From NCBI GenBank assembly GCA_037349105.1, contig JAYJMM010000120.1, positions 4,158,001-4,222,000 on the forward strand: a stretch of 64,000 nt of DNA, read 5' to 3'. The translations under genes and the position numbers were made by a program. Below, piece by piece: positions 26,901 to 38,900 of the stretch. This stretch comes from Limnomonas spitsbergensis. Its lineage: Eukaryota; Chlorophyta; Chlorophyceae; Chlamydomonadales. The notes below the pieces were generated by a model that was given only the letters and a program-made list of their open reading frames with translations, was not told the DNA's origin and did not search any database. Each line of letters opens with the position of its first letter. Within the stretch, counting starts at the first letter, position 1.

Positions 26901-29900
26901 TTGGTAGTACTGCAATTCTGCTGTACCTGCGCCCTATCTTACCACCTTGGTAGTACTGCAATTCTGCTGTACCTGCGCCCTATCTTGCCACCTTGGTAGT
27001 ACTGCAATTCTGCTGTACCTGCGCCCTATCTTACCACCTTGGTAGTACTGCAATTCTGCTGTACCTGCGCCCTATCTTGCCACCTTGGTAGTACTGCAAT
27101 TCTGCTGTACCTGCGCCCTATCTTACCACCTTGGTAGTACTGCAATTCTGCTGTACCTGCGCCCTATCTTGCCACCTTGGTAGTACTGCAATCCTGCTGT
27201 ACCTGCGCCCTATCTTACCACCTTGGTAGTACTGCAATTCTGCTGTACCTGCGCCCTATCTTACCACCTTGGTAGTACTGCAATTCTGCTGTACCTGCGC
27301 CCTATCTTGCCACCTTGGTAGTACTGCAATCCTGCTGTACCTGCGCCCTATCTTGCCACCTTGGTAGTACTGCAATCCTGCTGTACCTGCGCCCTATCTT
27401 ACCACCTTGGTAGTACTGCAATCCTGCTGTACCTGCGCCCTATCTTACCACCTTGGTAGTACTGCAATTCTGCTGTACCTGCGCCCTATCTTACCACCTT
27501 GGTAGTACTGCAATTCTGCTGTACCTGCGCCCTATCTTACCACCTTGGTAGTACTGCAATTCTGCTGTACCTGCGCCCTATCTTGCCACCTTGGTAGTAC
27601 TGCAATTCTGCTGTACCTGCGCCCTATCTTACCACCTTGGTAGTACTGCAATTCTGCTGTACCTGCGCCCTATCTTGCCACCTTGGTAGTACTGCAATTC
27701 TGCTGTACCTGCGCCCTATCTTACCACCTTGGTAGTACTGCAATTCTGCTGTACCTGCGCCCTATCTTGCCACCTTGGTAGTACTGCAATCCTGCTGTAC
27801 CTTCGCCCTATCTTACCACCTTGGTAGTACTGCAATTCTGCTGTACCTGCGCCCTATCTTACCACCTTGGTAGTACTGCAATTCTGCTGTACCTGCGCCC
27901 TATCTTGCCACCTTGGTAGTACTGCAATTCTGCTGTACCTGCGCCCTATCTTGCCACCTTAGTAGTACTGCAATTCTGCTGTACCTGCGCCCTATCTTAC
28001 CACCTTGGTAGTACTGCAATCCTGCTGTACCTGCGCCCTATCTTACCACCTTGGTAGTACTGCAATTCTGCTGTACCTGCGCCCTATCTTACCACCTTGG
28101 TAGTACTGCAATCCTGCTGTACCTGCGCCCTATCTTACCACCTTGGTAGTACTGCAATTCTGCTGTACCTGCGCCCTATCTTACCACCTTGGTAGTACTG
28201 CAATCCTGCTGTACCTGCGCCCTATCTTACCACCTTGGTAGTACTGCAATTCTGCTGTACCGGGCCCTATCTTACCACCTTGGTAGTACTGCAATTCTGC
28301 TGTACCTGCGCCCTATCTTACCACCTTGGTAGTACTGCAATTCTGCTGTACCTGCGCCCTATCTTGCCACCTTGGTAGTACTGCAATTCTGCTGTACCTG
28401 CGCCCTATCTTACCACCTTAGTAGTACTGCAATCCTGCTGTACCTGCGCCCTATCTTACCACCTTGGTAGTACTGCAATTCTGCTGTACCTGCGCCCTAT
28501 CTTACCACCTTGGTAGTACTGCAATTCTGCTGTACCTGCGCCCTATCTTGCCACCTTGGTAGTACTGCAATTCTGCTGTACCTGCGCCCTATCTTGCCAC
28601 CTTGGTAGTACTGCAATTCTGCTGTACCTGCGCCCTATCTTACCACCTTGGTAGTACTGCAATTCTGCTGTACCTGCGCCCTATCTTACCACCTTGGTAG
28701 TACTGCAATTCTGCTGTACCTGCGCCCTATCTTACCACCTTGGTAGTACTGCAATTCTGCTGTACCTGCGCCCTATCTTACCACCTTGGTAGTACTGCAA
28801 TTCTGCTGTACCTGCGCCCTATCTTACCACCTTGGTAGTACTGCAATTCTGCTGTACCTGCGCCCTATCTTGCCACCTTGGTAGTACTGCAATTCTGCTG
28901 TACCTGCGCCCTATCTTGCCACCTTAGTAGTACTGCAATTCTGCTGTACCTGCGCCCTATCTTACCACCTTGGTAGTACTGCAATTCTGCTGTACCTGCG
29001 CCCTATCTTACCACCTTGGTAGTACTGCAATCCTGCTGTACCTGCGCCCTATCTTGCCACCTTGGTAGTACTGCAATTCTGCTGTACCTGCGCCCTATCT
29101 TACCACCTTGGTAGTACTGCAATTCTGCTGTACCTGCGCCCTATCTTACCACCTTGGTAGTACTGCAATCCTGCTGTACCTGCGCCCTATCTTACCACCT
29201 TGGTAGTACTGCAATTCTGCTGTACCTGCGCCCTATCTTACCACCTTGGTAGTACTGCAATTCTGCTGTACCTGCGCCCTATCTTACCACCTTGGTAGTA
29301 CTGCAATCCTGCTGTACCTGCGCCCTATCTTACCACCTTGGTAGTACTGCAATCCTGCTGTACCTGCGCCCTATCTTACCACCTTGGTAGTACTGCAATC
29401 CTGCTGTACCTGCGCCCTATCTTACCACCTTGGTAGTACTGCAATTCTGCTGTACCTGCGCCCTATCTTACCACCTTGGTAGTACTGCAATTCTGCTGTA
29501 CCTGCGCCCTATCTTACCACCTTGGTAGTACTGCAATTCTGCTGTACCTGCGCCCTATCTTACCACCTTGGTAGTACTGCAATTCTGCTGTACCTGCGCC
29601 CTATCTTGCCACCTTGGTAGTACTGCAATTCCGCTGTACCTGCGCCCTATCTTACCACCTTGGTAGTACTGCAATTCTGCTGTACCTGCGCCCTATCTTG
29701 CCACCTTGGTAGTACTGCAATTCTGCTGTACCTGCGCCCTATCTTACCACCTTGGTAGTACTGCAATTCTGCTGTACCTGCGCCCTATCTTGCCACCTTG
29801 GTAGTACTGCAATTCTGCTGTACCTGCGCCCTATCTTGCCACCTTGGTAGTACTGCAATCCTGCTGAACCTGCGCCCTATCTTACCACCTTGGTAGTACT

Positions 29901-32900
29901 GCAATTCTGCTGTACCTGCGCCCTATCTTGCCACCTTGGTAGTACTGCAATTCTGCTGTACCTGCGCCCTATCTTGCCACCTTAGTAGTACTGCAATCCT
30001 GCTGTACCTGCGCCCTATCTTACCACCTTGGTAGTACTGCAATTCTGCTGTACCTGCGCCCTATCTTACCACCTTGGTAGTACTGCAATTCTGCTGTACC
30101 TGCGCCCTATCTTGCCACCTTGGTAGTACTGCAATTCTGCTGTACCTGCGCCCTATCTTACCACCTTGGTAGTACTGCAATCCTGCTGTACCTGCGCCCT
30201 ATCTTGCCACCTTGGTAGTACTGCAATCCTGCTGTACCTGCGCCCTATCTTGCCACCTTGGTAGTACTGCAATTCTGCTGTACCTGCGCCCTATCTTACC
30301 ACCTTGGTAGTACTGCAATTCTGCTGTACCTGCGCCCTATCTTGCCACCTTGGTAGTACTGCAATCCTGCTGTACCTGCGCCCTATCTTACCACCTTGGT
30401 AGTACTGCAATCCTGCTGTACCTGCGCCCTATCTTACCACCTTGGTAGTACTGCAATTCTGCTGTACCTGCGCCCTATCTTACCACCTTGGTAGTACTGC
30501 AATTCTGCTGTACCTGCGCCCTATCTTACCACCTTGGTAGTACTGCAATTCTGCTGTACCTGCGCCCTATCTTACCACCTTGGTAGTACTGCAATTCTGC
30601 TGTACCTGCGCCCTATCTTGCCACCTTGGTAGTACTGCAATTCTGCTGTACCTGCGCCCTATCTTACCACCTTGGTAGTACTGCAATTCCGCTGTACCTG
30701 CGCCCTATCTTGCCACCTTGGTAGTACTGCAATTCTGCTGTACCTGCGCCCTATCTTACCACCTTGGTAGTACTGCAATCCTGCTGTACCTGCGCCCTAT
30801 CTTGCCACCTTGGTAGTACTGCAATTCTGCTGTACCTGCGCCCTATCTTACCACCTTGGTAGTACTGCAATTCTGCTGTACCTGCGCCCTATCTTGCCAC
30901 CTTGGTAGTACTGCAATTCTGCTGTACCTGCGCCCTATCTTACCACCTTGGTAGTACTGCAATTCTGCTGTACCTGCGCCCTATCTTACCACCTTGGTAG
31001 TACTGCAATTCTGCTGTACCTGCGCCCTATCTTACCACCTTGGTAGTACTGCAATTCTGCTGTACCTGCGCCCTATCTTGCCACCTTGGTAGTACTGCAA
31101 TTCTGCTGTACCTGCGCCCTATCTTACCACCTTGGTAGTACTGCAATTCCGCTGTACCTGCGCCCTATCTTGCCACCTTGGTAGTACTGCAATTCTGCTG
31201 TACCTGCGCCCTATCTTACCACCTTGGTAGTACTGCAATCCTGCTGTACCTGCGCCCTATCTTGCCACCTTGGTAGTACTGCAATTCTGCTGTACCTGCG
31301 CCCTATCTTACCACCTTGGTAGTACTGCAATTCTGCTGTACCTGCGCCCTATCTTACCACCTTGGTAGTACTGCAATCCTGCTGTACCTGCGCCCTATCT
31401 TACCACCTTGGTAGTACTGCAATTCTGCTGTACCTGCGCCCTATCTTACCACCTTGGTAGTACTGCAATTCTGCTGTACCGGGCCCTATCTTACCACCTT
31501 GGTAGTACTGCAATTCTGCTGTACCTGCGCCCTATCTTGCCACCTTGGTAGTACTGCAATTCTGCTGTACCTGCGCCCTATCTTGCCACCTTAGTAGTAC
31601 TGCAATCCTGCTGTACCTGCGCCCTATCTTACCACCTTGGTAGTACTGCAATTCTGCTGTACCTGCGCCCTATCTTACCACCTTGGTAGTACTGCAATTC
31701 TGCTGTACCTGCGCCCTATCTTGCCACCTTGGTAGTACTGCAATTCTGCTGTACCTGCGCCCTATCTTACCACCTTGGTAGTACTGCAATTCTGCTGTAC
31801 CTGCGCCCTATCTTACCACCTTGGTAGTACTGCAATTCTGCTGTACCTGCGCCCTATCTTGCCACCTTGGTAGTACTGCAATTCTGCTGTACCTGCGCCC
31901 TATCTTGCCACCTTAGTAGTACTGCAATCCTGCTGTACCTGCGCCCTATCTTACCACCTTGGTAGTACTGCAATTCTGCTGTACCTGCGCCCTATCTTAC
32001 CACCTTGGTAGTACTGCAATTCTGCTGTACCTGCGCCCTATCTTGCCACCTTGGTAGTACTGCAATTCTGCTGTACCTGCGCCCTATCTTACCACCTTGG
32101 TAGTACTGCAATTCTGCTGTACCTGCGCCCTATCTTACCACCTTGGTAGTACTGCAATTCTGCTGTACCTGCGCCCTATCTTACCACCTTGGTAGTACTG
32201 CAATCCTGCTGTACCTGCGCCCTATCTTACCACCTTGGTAGTACTGCAATTCTGCTGTACCTGCGCCCTATCTTGCCACCTTGGTAGTACTGCAATCCTG
32301 CTGTACCTGCGCCCTATCTTACCACCTTGGTAGTACTGCAATCCTGCTGTACCTGCGCCCTATCTTACCACCTTGGTAGTACTGCAATTCTGCTGTACCT
32401 GCGCCCTATCTTACCACCTTGGTAGTACTGCAATTCTGCTGTACCTGCGCCCTATCTTACCACCTTGGTAGTACTGCAATTCTGCTGTACCTGCGCCCTA
32501 TCTTGCCACCTTGGTAGTACTGCAATTCTGCTGTACCTGCGCCCTATCTTACCACCTTGGTAGTACTGCAATTCTGCTGTACCTGCGCCCTATCTTGCCA
32601 CCTTGGTAGTACTGCAATTCTGCTGTACCTGCGCCCTATCTTACCACCTTGGTAGTACTGCAATTCTGCTGTACCTGCGCCCTATCTTGCCACCTTGGTA
32701 GTACTGCAATCCTGCTGTACCTGCGCCCTATCTTACCACCTTGGTAGTACTGCAATTCTGCTGTACCTGCGCCCTATCTTACCACCTTGGTAGTACTGCA
32801 ATTCTGCTGTACCTGCGCCCTATCTTGCCACCTTGGTAGTACTGCAATCCTGCTGTACCTGCGCCCTATCTTGCCACCTTGGTAGTACTGCAATCCTGCT

Positions 32901-35900
32901 GTACCTGCGCCCTATCTTACCACCTTGGTAGTACTGCAATTCTGCTGTACCTGCGCCCTATCTTACCACCTTGGTAGTACTGCAATTCTGCTGTACCTGC
33001 GCCCTATCTTACCACCTTGGTAGTACTGCAATTCTGCTGTACCTGCGCCCTATCTTACCACCTTGGTAGTACTGCAATTCTGCTGTACCTGCGCCCTATC
33101 TTGCCACCTTGGTAGTACTGCAATTCTGCTGTACCTGCGCCCTATCTTACCACCTTGGTAGTACTGCAATTCTGCTGTACCTGCGCCCTATCTTGCCACC
33201 TTGGTAGTACTGCAATTCTGCTGTACCTGCGCCCTATCTTACCACCTTGGTAGTACTGCAATTCTGCTGTACCTGCGCCCTATCTTGCCACCTTGGTAGT
33301 ACTGCAATCCTGCTGTACCTGCGCCCTATCTTACCACCTTGGTAGTACTGCAATTCTGCTGTACCTGCGCCCTATCTTACCACCTTGGTAGTACTGCAAT
33401 TCTGCTGTACCTGCGCCCTATCTTGCCACCTTGGTAGTACTGCAATTCTGCTGTACCTGCGCCCTATCTTGCCACCTTAGTAGTACTGCAATTCTGCTGT
33501 ACCTGCGCCCTATCTTACCACCTTGGTAGTACTGCAATTCTGCTGTACCTGCGCCCTATCTTACCACCTTGGTAGTACTGCAATTCTGCTGTACCTGCGC
33601 CCTATCTTACCACCTTGGTAGTACTGCAATCCTGCTGTACCTGCGCCCTATCTTACCACCTTGGTAGTACTGCAATCCTGCTGTACCTGCGCCCTATCTT
33701 ACCACCTTGGTAGTACTGCAATCCTGCTGTACCTGCGCCCTATCTTACCACCTTGGTAGTACTGCAATTCTGCTGTACCTGCGCCCTATCTTACCACCTT
33801 GGTAGTACTGCAATTCTGCTGTACCTGCGCCCTATCTTACCACCTTGGTAGTACTGCAATTCTGCTGTACCTGCGCCCTATCTTGCCACCTTGGTAGTAC
33901 TGCAATTCTGCTGTACCTGCGCCCTATCTTGCCACCTTAGTAGTACTGCAATCCTGCTGTACCTGCGCCCTATCTTACCACCTTGGTAGTACTGCAATTC
34001 TGCTGTACCTGCGCCCTATCTTACCACCTTGGTAGTACTGCAATTCTGCTGTACCTGCGCCCTATCTTGCCACCTTGGTAGTACTGCAATTCTGCTGTAC
34101 CTGCGCCCTATCTTGCCACCTTGGTAGTACTGCAATTCTGCTGTACCTGCGCCCTATCTTACCACCTTGGTAGTACTGCAATTCTGCTGTACCTGCGCCC
34201 TAACTTACCACCTTGGTAGTACTGCAATTCTGCTGTACCTGCGCCCTATCTTACCACCTTGGTAGTACTGCAATTCTGCTGTACCTGCGCCCTATCTTAC
34301 CACCTTGGTAGTACTGCAATTCTGCTGTACCTGCGCCCTATCTTACCACCTTGGTAGTACTGCAATTCTGCTGTACCTGCGCCCTATCTTGCCACCTTGG
34401 TAGTACTGCAATTCTGCTGTACCTGCGCCCTATCTTGCCACCTTAGTAGTACTGCAATTCTGCTGTACCTGCGCCCTATCTTACCACCTTGGTAGTACTG
34501 CAATTCTGCTGTACCTGCGCCCTATCTTACCACCTTGGTAGTACTACAATCCTGCTGTACCTGCGCCCTATCTTGCCACCTTGGTAGTACTGCAATTCTG
34601 CTGTACCTGCGCCCTATCTTACCACCTTGGTAGTACTGCAATTCTGCTGTACCTGCGCCCTATCTTACCACCTTGGTAGTACTGCAATTCTGCTGTACCT
34701 GCGCCCTATCTTACCACCTTGGTAGTACTGCAATTCTGCTGTACCTGCGCCCTATCTTACCACCTTGGTAGTACTGCAATTCTGCTGTACCTGCGCCCTA
34801 TCTTACCACCTTGGTAGTACTGCAATCCTGCTGTACCTGCGCCCTATCTTACCACCTTGGTAGTACTGCAATCCTGCTGTACCTGCGCCCTATCTTACCA
34901 CCTTGGTAGTACTGCAATCCTGCTGTACCTGCGCCCTATCTTACCACCTTGGTAGTACTGCAATTCTGCTGTACCTGCGCCCTATCTTACCACCTTGGTA
35001 GTACTGCAATTCTGCTGTACCTGCGCCCTATCTTACCACCTTGGTAGTACTGCAATTCTGCTGTACCTGCGCCCTATCTTGCCACCTTGGTAGTACTGCA
35101 ATTCTGCTGTACCTGCGCCCTATCTTGCCACCTTGGTAGTACTGCAATTCTGCTGTACCTGCGCCCTATCTTACCACCTTGGTAGTACTGCAATTCTGCT
35201 GTACCTGCGCCCTATCTTACCACCTTGGTAGTACTGCAATTCTGCTGTACCTGCGCCCTATCTTGCCACCTTGGTAGTACTGCAATTCTGCTGTACCTGC
35301 GCCCTATCTTGCCACCTTAGTAGTACTGCAATCCTGCTGTACCTGCGCCCTATCTTACCACCTTGGTAGTACTGCAATCCTGCTGTACCTGCGCCCTATC
35401 TTACCACCTTGGTAGTACTGCAATTCTGCTGTACCTGCGCCCTATCTTGCCACCTTGGTAGTACTGCAATTCTGCTGTACCTGCGCCCTATCTTACCACC
35501 TTGGTAGTACTGCAATTCTGCTGTACCTGCGCCCTATCTTACCACCTTGGTAGTACTGCAATTCTGCTGTACCTGCGCCCTATCTTACCACCTTGGTAGT
35601 ACTGCAATCCTGCTGTACCTGCGCCCTATCTTACCACCTTGGTAGTACTGCAATTCTGCTGTACCTGCGCCCTATCTTGCCACCTTGGTAGTACTGCAAT
35701 CCTGCTGTACCTGCGCCCTATCTTACCACCTTGGTAGTACTGCAATCCTGCTGTACCTGCGCCCTATCTTACCACCTTGGTAGTACTGCAATTCTGCTGT
35801 ACCTGCGCCCTATCTTACCACCTTGGTAGTACTGCAATTCTGCTGTACCTGCGCCCTATCTTACCACCTTGGTAGTACTGCAATTCTGCTGTACCTGCGC

Positions 35901-38900
35901 CCTATCTTGCCACCTTGGTAGTACTGCAATTCTGCTGTACCTACGCCCTATCTTGCCACCTTAGTAGTACTGCAATCCTGCTGTACCTGCGCCCTATCTT
36001 ACCACCTTGGTAGTACTGCAATTCTGCTGTACCTGCGCCCTATCTTACCACCTTGGTAGTACTGCAATTCTGCTGTACCTGCGCCCTATCTTGCCACCTT
36101 GGTAGTACTGCAATTCTGCTGTACCTGCGCCCTATCTTACCACCTTGGTAGTACTGCAATTCTGCTGTACCTGCGCCCTATCTTACCACCTTGGTAGTAC
36201 TGCAATTCTGCTGTACCTGCGCCCTATCTTACCACCTTGGTAGTACTGCAATTCTGCTGTACCTGCGCCCTATCTTACCACCTTGGTAGTACTGCAATTC
36301 TGCTGTACCTGCGCCCTATCTTACCACCTTGGTAGTACTGCAATTCTGCTGTACCTGCGCCCTATCTTACCACCTTGGTAGTACTGCAATTCTGCTGTAC
36401 CTGCGCCCTATCTTGCCACCTTGGTAGTACTGCAATTCTGCTGTACCTGCGCCCTATCTTGCCACCTTAGTAGTACTGCAATTCTGCTGTACCTGCGCCC
36501 TATCTTACCACCTTGGTAGTACTGCAATTCTGCTGTACCTGCGCCCTATCTTACCACCTTGGTAGTACTGCAATCCTGCTGTACCTGCGCCCTATCTTGC
36601 CACCTTGGTAGTACTGCAATTCTGCTGTACCTGCGCCCTATCTTACCACCTTGGTAGTACTGCAATTCTGCTGTACCTGCGCCCTATCTTACCACCTTGG
36701 TAGTACTGCAATCCTGCTGTACCTGCGCCCTATCTTACCACCTTGGTAGTACTGCAATTCTGCTGTACCTGCGCCCTATCTTACCACCTTGGTAGTACTG
36801 CAATTCTGCTGTACCTGCGCCCTATCTTACCACCTTGGTAGTACTGCAATCCTGCTGTACCTGCGCCCTATCTTACCACCTTGGTAGTACTGCAATCCTG
36901 CTGTACCTGCGCCCTATCTTACCACCTTGGTAGTACTGCAATCCTGCTGTACCTGCGCCCTATCTTACCACCTTGGTAGTACTGCAATTCTGCTGTACCT
37001 GCGCCCTATCTTGCCACCTTGGTAGTACTGCAATTCTGCTGTACCTGCGCCCTATCTTACCACCTTGGTAGTACTGCAATTCTGCTGTACCTGCGCCCTA
37101 TCTTACCACCTTGGTAGTACTGCAATTCTGCTGTACCTGCGCCCTATCTTGCCACCTTGGTAGTACTGCAATTCTGCTGTACCTGCGCCCTATCTTGCCA
37201 CCTTAGTAGTACTGCAATTCTGCTGTACCTGCGCCCTATCTTACCACCTTGGTAGTACTGCAATTCTGCTGTACCTGCGCCCTATCTTACCACCTTGGTA
37301 GTACTGCAATTCTGCTGTACCTGCGCCCTATCTTGCCACCTTGGTAGTACTGCAATTCTGCTGTACCTGCGCCCTATCTTACCACCTTGGTAGTACTGCA
37401 ATTCTGCTGTACCTGCGCCCTATCTTACCACCTTGGTAGTACTGCAATTCTGCTGTACCTGCGCCCTATCTTGCCACCTTGGTAGTACTGCAATTCTGCT
37501 GTACCTGCGCCCTATCTTGCCACCTTAGTAGTACTGCAATCCTGCTGTACCTGCGCCCTATCTTACCACCTTGGTAGTACTGCAATTCTGCTGTACCTGC
37601 GCCCTATCTTACCACCTTGGTAGTACTGCAATTCTGCTGTACCTGCGCCCTATCTTGCCACCTTGGTAGTACTGCAATTCTGCTGTACCTGCGCCCTATC
37701 TTACCACCTTGGTAGTACTGCAATTCTGCTGTACCTGCGCCCTATCTTACCACCTTGGTAGTACTGCAATTCTGCTGTACCTGCGCCCTATCTTACCACC
37801 TTGGTAGTACTGCAATTCTGCTGTACCTGCGCCCTATCTTACCACCTTGGTAGTACTGCAATTCTGCTGTACCTGCGCCCTATCTTACCACCTTGGTAGT
37901 ACTGCAATTCTGCTGTACCTGCGCCCTATCTTACCACCTTGGTAGTACTGCAATTCTGCTGTACCTGCGCCCTATCTTGCTACCTATGCACGTATCCGCC
38001 ATGTGCTTCAAGCCCAATGCTGCCCCCCCTCCCTTCTCATTACCCTTTACCTGCTCCGCTCCCCCCCATCTCCCCCCTTATTCCGCCCCCCTCCCCCTTC
38101 TCATTACCCTTAAACTGCTCCGCTCCCCCCCATCTCCCCCCTTATTCCGCCCCCCTCCCCCTTCTCATTACCCTTAACCTGCTCCGCTCCCCCCCATCTC
38201 CCCCCTTATTCCGCCCCCCTCCCCTTCTCATAACCCTTTGCCTGCTCCGCTCCCCCCCATTTCCCCCCCTTATTCCGCCCTCCTCCCTTCTCATTACCCT
38301 TTGCCTGCTCCGCTCCCCCCCATCTCCCCCCTTATTCTGCCCCCCGTCCCTTCTCATAACCCTTTGCCTGCTCCGCTCCCCCCCCATCTCCCCCCCTTCT
38401 TCCGTCCCCCCCTCCCCTTCTCATTACCCTTTGCCTGCTCCGCTCCCCCCATTCTCCCCCCCCTTATTCCGCCCTCCTCCCTTCTCATTACCCTTTGCCT
38501 GCTCCGCTCACCCCATTCTCCCCCCCTTATTCCGCCCTCCTCCCTTCTCATTACCCTTTGCCTGCTCCGCTCCCCCCCATCTCCCCCCCTTCTTCCGCCC
38601 CCCCCCCTCCCCTTCTCATAACCCTTTGCCTGCTCCGCTCCCCCCATTCTCCCCCCCTTATTCCGCCCTCCTCCCTTCTCATAACCCTTTGCCTGCTCCG
38701 CTCCCCCCATTCTCCCCCCCTTATTCCGCCCCCCCCCCCCTCCCCTTCTCATAACCCTTTGCCTGCTCCGCTCTCCCCCCATTCTCCCCCCCTTCTTCCG
38801 CCCCCCCCCCCCTCCCCTTCTCATAACCCTTTGCCTGCTCCGCTCCCCCCCATTCTCCCCCCCTTATTCCGCCCTCCTCCCTTCTCATAACCCTTTGCCT

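Noticed and set aside
14393..37986. CRISPR-like array
   Set aside because: Units are contiguous and near-identical with no unique spacers, and flanking exons are eukaryotic. It is a satellite/minisatellite.
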